Translations under genes and position numbers: made by a program
Assembly: GCA_964030785.1 (NCBI GenBank)
Contig: OZ034975.1
Span: 17,833,142-17,897,141, forward strand
Origin: Siderastrea siderea
Taxonomy: Eukaryota; Cnidaria; Anthozoa; Scleractinia; Rhizangiidae
Direction of reading: 5' to 3'
Length of the DNA: 64,000 bases
Notes under the pieces: model-generated
What the model was told of the DNA's origin: nothing
Database searches by the model: none
Seen by the model: only the letters and a program-made list of their open reading frames with translations
In this document: one piece after another, positions 12,164 through 22,854 of the stretch
Layout of the letters: each line of letters opens with the position of its first letter
How positions within the stretch are numbered: the first letter of the stretch is position 1

Positions 12164-12340
12164 AGGAAAATCCTTTGCAAGCGCAAGCAGTTATTCCTTC
12201 TATTTTATTACGGTATTTATCTGCCTTTTGGCTGGAGTTTGGCTTTAACTCACGCCGATCATTTAAGGGTATGTTTTCTTGTTGCAAGTCAAGTCGACTG
12301 TAATAATTTTCGTCTTTTTGATTCGGGAATCGCAAAGCAA
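12164..12340 (-). CDS. Candidate coding exon (partial), unknown product
   Basis: A minus-strand open frame contains KDENYYSRLDLQQENIPLND and ITACACKGFS and runs into TTTTCCT|GTAAGTTTG, a near-perfect donor at 12164. No ATG lies upstream in the frame, and no clear acceptor was found at the upstream side, so the left boundary is uncertain. The composition is protein-like (charged, with a cysteine pair), but the family is not recognised. Confidence 0.25.
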
Positions 12341-12391
12341 AGCGTGCTATTTGTATAATAATTGTTTACATTTCTAAATTTCCCACGTTAA

Positions 12392-12769
12392 GGGGCCGAT
12401 TACATGGCGAATTTCAGCCCGGGCTAAAATTTCGGACCGCCCACCGGGCTTAAATTTTGTTGCCATTCCATGGCAAATTTCAGTCCGGGTGCAATGTTTA
12501 AAATTGGGCGGGAAAATTTGCAGGAAATCGTTGTACAGGTTTTTTGTGTGCATGACGAAAGAGATGCGTATGCCCAAGTTCATCTTTCAGCCCGGGCTGA
12601 AATTTGACTGCGATTACATGAGGGTTTCAGCCCGTTTGGTGAAATTTCAGCCCGGGCTGAAACTCTCTTCATGTAATCGCAAACGTCTTTTTAAAAAGAT
12701 TTGTTCAGGACGCCGAGCTGAAATCTGAGCCCGGCTAACCGGGCTGAAATTTCCCATGTAATCGGCCCC
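12392..12769. mobile_element. MITE, PIF/Harbinger-like (378 bp, TAA target duplication)
   Basis: The ends GGGGCCGATTACATGG and CCATGTAATCGGCCCC are perfect inverted repeats, extending with few mismatches through the AATTTCAGCCCG modules. The 3-bp sequence TAA flanks both sides, typical of PIF/Harbinger. Internally, TTTCAGCCCGGGCTGAAA palindromes repeat several times. There is no coding capacity. A decayed Harbinger transposase lies at 20 kb, but its own ends do not match this element, so the two are not obviously partners. Confidence 0.85.
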
Positions 12770-12772
12770 TAA

Positions 12773-13009
12773 AAAGTTTTTTTTTAGCTTTCGTGCAAAC
12801 TTGCTTTACGTCTCCACTTTTTAGCCGAATAAATTTCGTTTGCTTTGCCTTCGAACAGTACCGCCAATAAAAGTGTTAAAATTCAGCTCGCACTCGGATT
12901 GGCTCTGCCGGCTTGGAAATCAAAATGGGCTCCTTCAAAAAACAAAAGCGGCTTGGAGATTAAAAAGGGAAACGAGTGCAAATATAAACACTCGTAGTCC
13001 TGAGAAGGA
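12773..13009. other. Non-coding stretch, no feature recognised
   Basis: Mixed sequence leading into the Penelope remnant. A short GGCTTGGARAT module occurs twice (near 12911 and 12948). Confidence 0.4.
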
Positions 13010-13545
13010 CTAAACTCACGAAGACACTGTCATACTCCCCGCTGACAAAGGACGAGTGACGATAAACAGACCTACGATAAACAGACCTACGAAGTACTTA
13101 AACGAGACCCGACGCCAGCACTTTAACGCAAACGTAACAGCAAACTACTTGACGTCAAGAAAACTGACGCTATTGACATCCAACTCTGTAACAAACTGAG
13201 GTGCCGTGAACCACAACCACCGAAACTCTACGGACTACCAAAGCTGCACAAACCTAACATACCCATGCGACCCACAGTTTCATTTTTTGGGTCCCCGACT
13301 TACCAACTGTCCAAATACTTGACTTCCGTACTGAAACCTTTGACCGAGGAATCACGACACAAACTACAGTCGACTGAGAATTTTATTGACGCAATCAAGA
13401 CAGTACGAATATCTGACGACTGACAAACTACCCACAGTAGCGCCTTTTTAAGTGAAAACACTGTTAACTTTTTACTTCAACTGGCTCTAGACTGCACTGA
13501 GACCGCCATCAACAACTCTACTATTGAACTCTACTATTTCATTTT
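13010..13545 (+). pseudogene. Penelope-like element reverse transcriptase, 5' fragment (fossil)
   Basis: With stops ignored, the plus strand reads DTVILPADKGR, then PPKLYGLPKLHKPNIPMRPT, VSFFGSPTYQLSKYLTSVL and later LQLALDCTETAINNS. The LYGLPK-HKP-PMRP-VS--GSPTY-LSKYL series is diagnostic of the amino-terminal part of Penelope-family RT. Several in-frame stops occur, for example after RVTI and after VRISDD. The YxDD catalytic box and the GIY-YIG domain are absent. This is an old, truncated and inactive copy, unrelated in orientation or sequence state to the two later Penelope copies in the window. Confidence 0.8.
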
Positions 13546-14524
13546 CCGACAGGTTTCCGATGTGTTGTTCTTTGACGATGTTTCTGTAGCGTTTCAATGG
13601 ACATTGAGTTGCCAATCTTAAACTGCTGACAAAAGTTGGAATTGCTTCCAAGCCAGGTGGGAATCGATGAGCTTCAACTATTTTGTAAATTGGCCCCAAA
13701 AAAGAACCCATACAGGCAGTTAAAGAAACATAAGCGCAATCACAAGGATCGAAACTTTTAATCCTGGTGATTCAGCTCCCTCATCTCAGTATTTGTATGG
13801 ACTCCTCTGCTTACGGTTGTCCTTGCACCGTTAGGAAAAACCGGGCTTTAAATGGTCCTTTAGTTTTCTGTCTTAGCCTGGTTTGAGTAACATGAAAAAT
13901 CGCTCAAATCCAAATATTCAAACGACTTTACTTCCAGTCTATATTGTAAATTGTTGTTGAGAGTTGAAACAGAGCGGGAACCAAGTCAAAGATGGTGCTC
14001 AAGCAGGCCTCACAGCAGCGATTCCTCCGAGACTCTAAACATTTTTAGTTCAGACATTTCTTCCACTTAAACTAAAGTTTAACCAGCTTATCATCAGCAT
14101 ACATGTAGATTTTCCCACTAATAATTCGGCCGCTTCAGTCTTAACGGTGAGCTATGGCAACTAGGAATATGGCGGGACGCCCAAAAATGAAAATATCTCT
14201 TGACATTCAATTTTTTTCACTGTAAGGTGCACTAAGTCGAACAGCCTTTGAGTTTCTTTCCACAGTGGTCAAACCCAAACCAGTTAGGAATCGATCGATT
14301 CATCAGAATTAATAACGCTGGACTTCGTAAAAAAAAAGGAAAAGGCTACATACATTATTATGAACCTTATTCTGAACCTTTTCCTTTGTTTCCAATTGTA
14401 TGCCTTTAAACGCCTTACCTAGATATCTAGAACAGCAGTCTTGCAGTCGCTCCTGATCAAAAGAGAGCAAACCGTTTACATCACTAATCAGAGTCAGGGG
14501 AAGACGTTTTTTCTGTGTTGTTCG
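13546..14524. other. Non-coding stretch, no feature recognised
   Basis: No supported exon. There are short A/T runs and one short open frame (13487-13711, minus) without splice or start support. Confidence 0.45.
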
Positions 14525-15040
14525 GTGAATTGTGAAACATAATTGACAGCTAATAAATAAACTTAATGGTGTTAACGATCACATATGTGGCGCTCTATGC
14601 CTATTAAGATCAAAAATATGAAAACTTTAAACTATATACTCAAAACTAAAAGACTCTAGTTTATACACTGTTAACTTGTAAAGAATTTGCATTTTATTAC
14701 GTTGGTTAAAGAATTCAGCAGAGGTTATTGAGAAAAGTTTACTTAAGTTGTTCTTAAATAAATGCTTTTTACGTGATGTTTTTATCTCGTGATTAAAATG
14801 AAAATTTTACTTAATTAGTTGCTTGAAGATTACAGTCCACATACGGTTTATTAACCAACCTTACTGGTAATATATGATGTTGCATGAGATTTATACCTAC
14901 TAAAATTTCTAAAAATTGACTGAATTCTTTAATAGTTACTTTCCTTCGCACAATGTAAACACTTTAAGTTTGGAAAAAAAAACTTAAATTCAAAAATACT
15001 GTACTAGTTTTGGTTGGCATGTGTTTGATACCAGGTGCAT
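14525..15040. repeat. Direct duplication, copy 1 (about 515 bp)
   Basis: It begins GTGAATTGTGAAACATAATT and includes CGCTCTATGCCTATTAAGAT, TTTATACACTGTTAACTTG, TACTGGTAATATATGATGTT and TAGTTTTGGTTGGCATRTG. All of these recur in the same order and orientation at 15431-15950. There is no coding capacity. Confidence 0.85.
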
Positions 15041-15430
15041 TTGTTTAAAACCCACCAGTTTAAATTTAGAAGGTTTCTGCTGTTAATGTTTAAAACGATT
15101 CAAATAAATACCTTGGAAATTCGGAACACCAAATTTATAAACATATAAAAAGATGGCATCTTCTATGTCAAGTTTCTATAAAAAGCAAAGTTTTATCACC
15201 GATGAGTAATATTTTAAAATATGCGACCATCCCTCTTTTAATTGCCTAATTCATGGTTAAACCTACTGCATTGTCTACGAATATCATGATGCCAGCATGA
15301 TACTCAATAATATGAAAGGAAGTTGTTAGCTACTCTTAAGCAGTTTTAAAAATTTTCGTTAGATTTATGTATTAGGCAAAGAGTGCGATCCTTTACGGGG
15401 TTATAGAATCTAGTCCGGATGTGATGAAAA

Positions 15431-15950
15431 GTGAATTGTGAAACATAATTGACAGCTAATAAACTATGGTATTAACGACCACAAAAACATTATGTGACGC
15501 TCTATGCCTATTAAGATCAATAATATGAAAACTTAAAACTATATACTCAAAACTAAAAGAATCTAGTTTATACACTGTTAACTTGCAAAGAATTTGCATT
15601 TTACTACGTTGGTTGAATTCAGCAGAGGTTATTGAGAAAAGTGAAGTTCCGAACTTTAGGGGTTCTAAGATAAATGCTTTTTTTTTGGTATTCAAAATGA
15701 AAATTTTGCAATTAGTTGCTTGAAGATTGCAATTCACATAAAGTTTATTAGCCAACCTTACTGGTAATATATGATGTTGTATGAGATGTGTACCTACAAA
15801 CATTTCTGAAAAATCCTCTGAATTCTTTAGTAGCTATTTTCCTTTGCATAATAAAAACACTATAGATTGAAACAAAAAAAAACTTAAATTCAACGATAAG
15901 TTACTAGTTTTGGTTGGCATATGAATGATACCAGGTGCACATTTGCATTT
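15431..15950. repeat. Direct duplication, copy 2 (about 520 bp)
   Basis: This is the second copy of the segment at 14525-15040, offset by about 906 bp, with many substitutions and small indels. The 390 bp between the copies do not belong to the repeat. Either two insertions of one dispersed element or an old local duplication would explain it. Confidence 0.85.
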
Positions 15951-16097
15951 AAAATAAAAGAAAACGATGAAAAACATGCATTATTGTTGTTCAAAAAACG
16001 GCTCGACCACTTGGACTAATGACGTCATATCTCATAACCATAGCAACCGATTTCACATAACCTTACCAAAATGTGTCTCACGGATACGATAATATAT

Positions 16098-16918
16098 AGA
16101 TTTAGCCAAGCCTATAAGCGGAGCCCGCCCTTTTTGTTTTGTTTGTTTTTTTTTGTTGTTGTTTTTTTTGCTGGCAGTTATTAATTTGTGAAAATACTCT
16201 CACTCAAGTCGTTAAATTAAAAAAAAAGAAAGAAAAAAGAAAACAAAAAAAGTTCCTATCCTCGCTGAGAGCCGAACCCGGGTCGTCGGCGTCTGAAGCC
16301 GGATATTAGTCCGGATATTAGTTAATTTTAATACTTATTACTTTCTTCGTGACAAGCTGCCTATCAACATGAAAATGCTGGTGTTTTTCCTGTCAGAATG
16401 TGTTCAGAACGCCGTAAAAACCATGGTTGTGGACAGAAAAAACCAAAAAGCACTAGCTCTGCTATATTTGGCGTCGAAACCGCTGCGAAAAGCTGCGAAC
16501 TCAAGCGGTGTGCCGACCAAGTTCGAACAGAACCGACGAGGCAAATTTGAACTTTTAGCCTGAACTTTATCGCCTAATTTTTTCGCCTAAATTGAACTTT
16601 TCCCCTTCCACCAGAAAGACAACTGAGTATTCTTTTGAACTTTTTTCTTTTTCATTAACAAATTTGTTATTGAATTTTGTTGTCCTTGCTTGCGCGGGTC
16701 AACATGCGGTTTCGCGCCAAAACTACACGGGATTCAGCACAGGGTTATATCCAGTGTATGAAGTGTATTGGTGACCCTGTGGTGCGGACGGACGGACGTA
16801 CGGACGTACGGAAGGAAGGTCACGTGACTATTACGTCACTACCAAAATTTCTTGGCTTGATAGGTTACCAAATTTCCTTAGCAATGGAGCTCCGCTGACG
16901 CGCTAGCGCGCTGGCTCC
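16098..16918 (+). repeat. Dispersed repeat, family C copy 1
   Basis: It runs from AGCCAAGCCTATAAGCGG to GCGCTGGCTCCGCTATGAT. It shares internal segments with 34878-35815 and 61400-62070, which lie in the opposite orientation: GTGTTTTTCYT, AAAACCATGGTTGTGGA, TTTCTTGGCTTGATAGGTTA and a GGACGGACGGACGTACGG-type tract. The open frame at 16369-16563 is a shadow of this repeat, because its other copies give the same peptide with stops and shifts. Probably a non-autonomous element of about 0.8-1 kb. Confidence 0.75.
16260..16310 (-). other. Possible tRNA-derived fragment
   Basis: The minus strand reads CCGGGTTCGGCTCTCAGCGA, resembling a tRNA B-box, followed by TTTTTTT. No A-box or cloverleaf could be built, so this is a weak SINE-like hint inside the family C repeat. 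Confidence 0.2.
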
Positions 16919-17344
16919 GCTATGATCCACAAAGATTTTCTCTCGAGTTGAACAAGTCACGTGAGCCGTATCTGTATCTCCCCTTCAAAAAAGGTCCCGC
17001 ATTTATGTAGGTATGTCGTTTGCACTGGTAGAGCTAAAACGCGTGTTGGCGAGAATTTTTCTTAAAATATAGGTTTCAAGTGGCGGCTGATATACTCATT
17101 CCGCCTGGCGTTAACACTCTTGGGTTAACCTTAAACATGGAGCGAGCCTATATAAGGAGGCTGAACTGTTCAGCCTGCCAATCACAAATCCCAAAGGACG
17201 ACCAATGCTCCCATTTGATTGGTTAATACTGTCAGATCTAATTTTAGCGCGTATTGATTTTCTCGCTCTCCCGCAAAAATTCTGGCGATCGAAGATCGAG
17301 TGTGTTCGCTTGGAAGAAATATCGGCTTTAAAACAACAGGAGCG

Positions 17345-17631
17345 ATGGCTTCAGGCGAAGAATTAAGAAAGGTATATTCTTGTCGATTTTGACTTTATAT
17401 TTTTGTTCTTTCTTTTACTCGTGGGCGTATGTTGTTGAACAAATGTTTACTCAAACTGAAATTATTTGTCGTGTCTAGGTAGTACTGTTGCTGCCTGAAC
17501 AAGAAATTGAGTCTCTTCGCTCCTTTGTGGATTACAGCGGTGGGGAGATACTCACCATTGGAAAAACTCGAAAAAGACCGAAACTTATTGCCGAAGGCGA
17601 AGATAATAATGTACAACACGACGATGAAGCT
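17345..17631 (+). CDS. Two candidate exons of an unknown protein inside a TTAA element
   Basis: Exon 1 (17345-17371) starts at ATGGCTTCAGGC and encodes MASGEELRK, ending at a donor GTATAT. Exon 2 (17479-17631) follows the acceptor CGTGTCTAG and encodes VVLLLPEQEIESLRSFVDYS, then IGKTRKRPKLIAEGEDN. It ends at a donor GTAAAT in phase 1. The exons join in phase 0. The peptide has a leucine-rich start, a basic patch that could serve nuclear import and an acidic tail. No family is recognised. No later exon was found before the element ends, so the gene is either short, incomplete or decayed. The upstream region has a TATATAA box at 17150. Confidence 0.4.
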
Positions 17632-18050
17632 GGTAAATAATTTATAAACATAGCTCAACTTGTATTAATAGTCGCGGTCGACATTCGCACAGTCATTACA
17701 GAGGTTGAATGTAATTGAAGCCGGTACCAAAACAAAATATGTCTATGGTAATAATTTGTATTAGAATAAGTAGAAAGTACAACGACTTTGCAATTTATCA
17801 TGGAAGTATTTAGGTATTGAAAGAAATATTTTATTTAGTTTCGAAGTTCAGTTGCTTCAATTACATTCAGCACAACTTGAATGCGAGATAAATTTATATT
17901 TGTAATTTGAAGCTCGTTGTTCGTTTGAAAAGATGAAAATAATGAAGTAAAGCATATTTTTAAAGTGGAATCGTAAAAAAGTAGTCTTAGGTCCAATCAA
18001 TAAGGTCAAGTTTATTTCACGAATGTTTTATATTTTCAACATGCATTGGA

Positions 18051-18431
18051 TTATGTAAGCTTATATAATTCTGTGATGTGTTTGATGAGTTTTATACGAT
18101 AAGGATAGGAATAAAAATAGCCTGCGCATATAGGAATTACTCCTGTCAGACCTATTACAAAATTTAATGCTCTTGTGTTTTTGGTGCTCAAGTGTAGCTG
18201 GTCTTTTACGAAAGCAATTTTTGTTTTTATGGCATTTAGCCAGTCACCTTTTTCCTTTTTTACTTCCAAATTTAATTGGAATCTGACTTTACTATTTTTA
18301 AGGTTTTCCTTGTTGTCTTCGTAGTACTTCTTATTGCGAATTTTCTTGTTCTGAACAGAACAGTTTGAACAGGAAGCGCTGAGCATGGTTTCATTTTGCA
18401 CGCAAGTCGCAACACAAACAAACGTAGTCAC
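18051..18431 (-). CDS. Hypothetical protein, 126 aa, inside a TTAA element
   Basis: The open minus-strand frame starts at 18431; an internal ATG at 18386 gives MLSASCSNCSVQNKKIRNKK as a plausible alternative start. The middle is lysine- and asparagine-rich with helical, charged sequence (KKYYEDNKENLKNSKVRFQL, LEVKKEKGDWLNAIKTKIAF). The C-terminal 35 residues look less coding-like and may be read-through of a donor. It converges on the plus-strand exons at 17345-17631 within one element. It is not recognised; a DNA-binding accessory protein of the element is only a guess. Confidence 0.35.
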   Translation of the reverse strand: MTTFVCVATCVQNETMLSASCSNCSVQNKKIRNKKYYEDNKENLKNSKVRFQLNLEVKKEKGDWLNAIKTKIAFVKDQLHLSTKNTRALNFVIGLTGVIPICAGYFYSYPYRIKLIKHITELYKLT

Positions 18432-19043
18432 AACACAAATTTGAATATCGCGCCAAAATACGATTATCCGAGGCGGCTACGAGACTCGTTTTGGTTCTGT
18501 CAACTCTCGGCATGCTCAAATAAGTGAAAACAGAAAAAGAAGCCAATTAAGTGCTAGAGGGGGGGGCTATTTATAGGCTCGCTCCGTGTTTAAACTGAAA
18601 TAACTTTTTTCAGTTTAGTCACATTGGGTCTTGATCTCGATGGCCCTGAATCCACGAAGATTTATCTTTTGAGCTGGCTTTTTGCACAAGTAGTGCTAAA
18701 GGAAAGAAGCAATTTTATGACGACGACTCCACCAGCCTAAACCTAACTTAGGCTATCCAGTAATCGAGCAAATTAAAAGGGAGCTATCTTTGGCAAACTT
18801 TGCATTTGAGGAGGCAGTGGATACTGCAAATGCCCAAGAAACAGCTTAAAAAAATGTCCATCAGCCTCGTTCTTAGTCGTCCTCGGCGCGGAATCAATTG
18901 CGACGTCACCCAACGGGCTCGGCGGGAAAATTGGCCTGGGCGCCTGGGCCCGGTTACATAAAACACCCGTAACACGTAAGTGCGTACTTAAGTGTCCCCG
19001 TAAATTAGGGGTGTTACATAAAGAGACTTAAGTGACTACTTAA

Positions 19044-19687
19044 GGTGATTCCATCGAAAAAGAATTTGTAATGAGAATTTGTTGAAACTTTGCACAGTTA
19101 TTAACTACACCTAGTACATTAAAAAACAAAATAAAAAGAGGGGGTCACCGTGTCTGATTTCACGCTACAGGGCTGTAGTTTATAGGTACTTTGCCAGCTT
19201 TCGACAGCAATATTAAAAAACCTATCCTTGTACCAGAGACACCCATTACTTTAACAAGGTTGTTACTAGCAATGAAATATAAGCATTATTCTTCTGATAG
19301 AAGAACAATATTAAAGTAAAACGTTTTAAAATTGCCGTAAAAATGAAACCAGTGAAATAATGGGCAAATCGAGCGTCTGTACGGTTCCGGTGAAACGTCT
19401 AAAATCTGACTGTAATAGTGAATTAACCCGGCATTTTGCAAAATTGAATAATGAAAAATTCTTCAAATTTGAATATATCATGTAAAGTCGTATTTTACTT
19501 AAATAAATGGAATAAAAAAGTGGGGTCACCGAGTTCGTTTGGGAGAAAACGACCATTTATTTCTCTGAACAGCTAAGCTTTCATAGAAAGCCTATCAAGT
19601 TCTGAACGTGCGCGCGCTCGTGCGCGTGCTAATCACGCAAAAAATGATGCGCAGAGAGGATGCGCAATGCAATTAAATGGAATCACC
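19044..19687. mobile_element. TTAA-flanked MITE (644 bp) nested in Harbinger element
   Basis: The ends GGTGATTCCAT and ATGGAATCACC are perfect inverted repeats, and each is bordered by TTAA (19040-19043 and 19688-19691). Removing it rejoins GTGACTACTTAAGAATTACACTTAGG-type sequence that looks continuous with the AAGTG-rich Harbinger subterminal region. Two internal GGGGTCACCG modules are noted. No coding capacity. It inserted after the Harbinger element, which gives a relative age. Confidence 0.75.
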
Positions 19688-20044
19688 TTAAGAATTACAC
19701 TTAGGTATTGGATCTTACGATTGTCGTAAGTGATCACTTAAGTGGTGTTTATGCAACAGAATTTACGGATGTTGCATAAAACTCTCTTTACCCCTGATTT
19801 CACCCATAAAGTTACGGGACCTCCAGAGGTCCCGTAAGTCTATACGTCTCTTATATTATTTGTCTTTCTAAAGTAATTTCATCCAATCTCTTTACAATTT
19901 TCGTTGTTGGGTTGTTTTATTCCAGCAAAAGATACAACAACAGCTTATTTTTTCTTCGAGCTTAATTTATCAATTACAGTACACGATGATTTCAGAAGTG
20001 GCTGTCATTTTAGCTATCAATCGTGCCATCGTTAATATTTGATT

Positions 20045-20660
20045 TTATTTAAGGTCACGACAGAAACTGTGCAAAATACAGCATACTAAAATGACCTCAC
20101 AACATTTTCCTGGTTTAAATCGGAGTTCTTTTAAACATGCCCAACGCCTCTTCAAAATACCGATTATTCGCTCTACTATCGCGTGAGTTGATTTGTGGGC
20201 CTCATTATAGTGCCTCTCCGCTACTGTCATAACGGGGTACTCTGTGATTGGCACTAACAGCCATGGCAACAACGGATAGCCGCTATCCCCAAGAACAACG
20301 CCATTGGGCAAACGGGGGAGCAACTTCTCCCTGTACTTTTCATATAAACTAGAATTTTTCGAAATTCGGGAGTCATGCACTGATCCCGGCCATTTCGCGA
20401 AACGTCTGTTATCATTAGCTTTCCATTCCCGCACATTTTAACGTTAATAGAATTAATGGTAAACTTTTCTGTTCACAAATGCTGGTTCATGTTCTTTTGG
20501 CCTCGACACCCTGATGTGTGTTCCGTCTATAATTCCCTCAACACATCGAAAAGTGTGAGAGTCACGTAATTCAGTAGCAATTGTCGCACATTCTTCTTCA
20601 CTTGGCCAGTAAATCATTTCGTTTCTAAGTTTGAGTAACGCTTTGGTTACTCGAGTTATT
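20045..20660 (-). pseudogene. HARBI1-like DDE transposase fossil (PIF/Harbinger)
   Basis: Reading downward from 20660: TKALLKLRNEMIYWPSEEEC, then FRCVEGIIDGTHIRV (first catalytic Asp in GIIDGTHI) and PAFVNRKVYH. After one frameshift it reads NSINVKMCGNGKLMITDV. After a second it reads KWPGSVHDSRISKNSSLY, NGVVLGDSGYPLLPWL (second Asp), HKSTHAIVERIIGILKRRW (Glu) and ELRFKPGKCCEVILVCCILH. These are the DDE_Tnp_4 blocks in order. Two frameshifts (near 20460 and 20390) and loss of the amino terminus at 20660 make it inactive. It ends at a stop at 20045. Confidence 0.85.
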
Positions 20661-21421
20661 GTGAGGATTTCTTGTGGGGTTTAAGGGATTTTCTTATGAA
20701 TTTGTTTAGGGGTTAGAGTGAAAGAACAGGAGGATGCATGTATTTAATGCAATAGCCCAATAGTTGCGGCCTTTTCTTTGGTTCTCGCCGTCCACGGCCT
20801 TTTTGGAGATAAAATTGCTCATTGACGATCTTTTACAATGCTTACGAGAGTTACGCAGCCACAGGTACCCCAAGCTCGTAAGATGAGCATGTTACGCAAC
20901 GGTCGAATATATAAGGATTCGTTGGAGACAGAGCGGGTAAATTCTAGGAGCTAAAAATATGAATGGGTTTTGAATAAAAATTGCTTACCATGTCTCCGTT
21001 TTGTGTTTCCTGTGTGGTTTTTAGGCCGATTTAGAGCATTTCCAGTGAGTTATAGCTCCAGTGTTTACTCTAAAAAGGATGTATAGAGTAAACAATTGAA
21101 CTATAACTCACTGGAAATCCTAATACAATCCTTAATTTATAAATACAAATCCTTATATTTACACCGTTGCGTAACACTGACCCTCATCTCACTAGCTTGG
21201 GGTATCCGTGGTTAAGTAGCTCCCGTAAGCATTGCAAAAGATCGTTAATGAGCAATTTTATCTCCAAAAAGGCCGTGGACGGCGAAAACCAAAGAAAAGG
21301 CTGCGGCTATTGGACTATTGCATTAAATATATGCACCCTCCAGTTGAGGACTGTTCTTTCACTCTAACCGCTAAAGAAATTCATAAAAAATGCCTTAAAC
21401 CCCACAGCAAATCCTCTAAGA
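20661..21421. repeat. Foldback element, arms of about 250 bp
   Basis: 20661-20909 is the reverse complement of 21165-21421 with moderate divergence. Shared landmarks are TGTGGGGTTTAAG, TTAATGCAATAG, CCGTCCACGGCCTTTTTGGA and GTTACGCAACGGT. A smaller, better-matched hairpin sits in the centre: GTGAGTTATAGCTCCAGTG near 21048 against ACTATAACTCACTGGAAAT near 21100. The right arm is open on plus (KGRGRRKPKKRLRLLDYCIK), but no gene is recognised. It apparently cut off the 5' part of the Harbinger transposase. Confidence 0.75.
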
Positions 21422-21429
21422 ATGGTTAA

Positions 21430-22500
21430 CCCTAGGAATCCATTAAAAATGAAAAATATGACCCCTCAAGAATTCCAATGAAACTATGTTTTCCCCAGAA
21501 GAATTCCATGAAATTTCTCTTTAACCCTAAAGTTGGGGATGCTACCCCCTAAGAATGTCATTATTTTAAAACTATACCCATAAGGAATCCCTCGGTATTT
21601 TGAACCTCACCCCGTACGAACTCCACTGTTTTTCGCAGTGTTAAATATCATACGCGTATTAGGCAAGGGTTACCCGCGGACGAACATGATACTTCAACAA
21701 CGCCCATTTTTCAGGCTCCCTTATCCCCATTATTCCGATCCCCCTCCCCCCCCCTCCCCACACTGGAGGCCCTTCCTCTCATTCATCGCTTTTACACCTG
21801 TCCGACATTTTGACTTGATGATAATTTGGCAGAAACTAATGGATTCGAGTAGCTCCTCATCCATCTCTTAGACACGTGGAAGTTTTACGGAAATAGGTTG
21901 ATAAGTTTGCTAAATATTGTATGATAATTTACGCGAGTTCAAGTAAAGCTCGTTTGACCACAAAACGAACCATAAGCCTTTTTAGTGAAAAAGTTGTAAA
22001 GGCTACCGAACAGCAGCATATGTCTAGTGTGAAAAACGTTTAGTACAATTTCCCCACTTTCTGGGTAAATAAGTAGTTTGTGTAAAACAGGCGAAAACTG
22101 AATAAAATACCGTATAATAGATCCTAACCAGAGCCTTTCAGTTGCTTAAACCGTAATGACAAGCCCTTTTCCATGTTGTGGTAGCATAGAATTGCAGCAA
22201 AGCAGAAAAACAAGAGAGGTGTTCCAACCACCCCCACTCCTTCAGTTTGCCCTTGCGCCAAGGTCGAGTATAACTTCCTGTACATCCGAGAGATAATAGA
22301 ATGTCTGATTGTAATCGTTTCTTACCATAAGTCAGGAACACACAAAAAAAATTAAAAACTGAAAAGCTGGTGCATGCTTTCAAACAAGTCAGTAGTAGTT
22401 TCACCATGTTAAGTAATTTAAGTTTTGCAGTACATGGTTCAAACGTCTGCGGCTGTTTAAAACTTACCACAAGGTTGGTATATAACTAAACAACCACATA
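21430..22500. other. Non-coding stretch with short degenerate repeats
   Basis: From 21440 to 21620 a loose module of the type ACCCC(T)AAGAATTCCATGAAA recurs about four times. The rest shows C-runs and AT-rich sequence. A minus-strand 110-codon open frame (22138-22470) has no splice or family support and was not called. Confidence 0.4.
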
Positions 22501-22511
22501 CGTCAATATCA

Positions 22512-22850
22512 TGGTGAGCCACAGGCAACCCAAGTTCGTGATACTAGGGTGCGAGGAATTTATAACTTCAACCCCGCGACGGGAGGTGGTGTAGTGTTAC
22601 AATGGCGACGGTTTCCTTCCTGAATGAAAGAACGGAAATTCAAAATGCCCGGAAAACGATGGAAATAGATCAAATACACAACAGGATACACACAGGGTGA
22701 GTTTATTTTGTTCATTTAATGAATATTAGAGTATAAATTTTGCTTTTGAAACATTCAAAATCCACGCTATTTTAAACTCCATACAACGTCTTATAATTTG
22801 AAATTCGCCATTGTAACACTACGTAACGAACTTGGGCTGCCTGTGGATGA
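22512..22850. mobile_element. Inverted-repeat element (about 340 bp) containing an ATG exon
   Basis: Termini GCCACAGGCAACCCAAGTTCGT (left) and ACGAACTTGGGCTGCCTGTGG (right) are inverted repeats. Further in, GTAGTGTTACAATGGCGA (22591-22608) is matched by its complement near 22807-22823. A related module (GCCACAGGTACCCCAAGCTCGT) sits in the foldback at 20860. Target duplication is unclear. Confidence 0.55.
22602..22696 (+). CDS. Candidate first coding exon, unknown product
   Basis: ATG at 22602 in context ACAATGGCG opens MATVSFLNERTEIQNARKTM plus 11 residues (IDQIHNR and on). It then meets ACAGG|GTGAGT, a consensus donor, in phase 2. The peptide is hydrophilic with a helical look. No acceptor-linked second exon was identified downstream. 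It lies wholly within an inverted-repeat element, so it may belong to that element rather than to a host gene. Confidence 0.35.
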
Positions 22851-22854
22851 ACTT

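Larger units (their letters stand above)
17135..18589. mobile_element. TTAA-flanked element (1455 bp) with two convergent gene-like ORFs
   Basis: TTAA occurs directly outside both ends (17131-17134 and 18590-18593). The ends are inverted repeats: ACATGGAGCGAGCCTATA at the left and the complement of ACACGGAGCGAGCCTATA at the right. TTAA targets are typical of piggyBac and Kolobok elements, but no DDE transposase is visible. Inside are a plus-strand pair of exons near the left end (17345-17631) and a minus-strand ORF near the right end (18051-18431), pointing towards each other. A similar TTAA element with related termini lies at 39125-40874. Confidence 0.7.
18941..20660 (-). mobile_element. 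Truncated PIF/Harbinger element with nested insertion
   Basis: Its apparent terminus is near 18949-18960 (GGGCCCGGTTACATAAAAC), followed by AAGTG-rich subterminal modules that continue at 19692-19850 after an interrupting TTAA element (19044-19687). The transposase fossil is at 20045-20660. The opposite terminus was not found: coding homology stops near 20660 where a foldback begins. The element is therefore truncated or disrupted at its 5' side. Confidence 0.55.
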
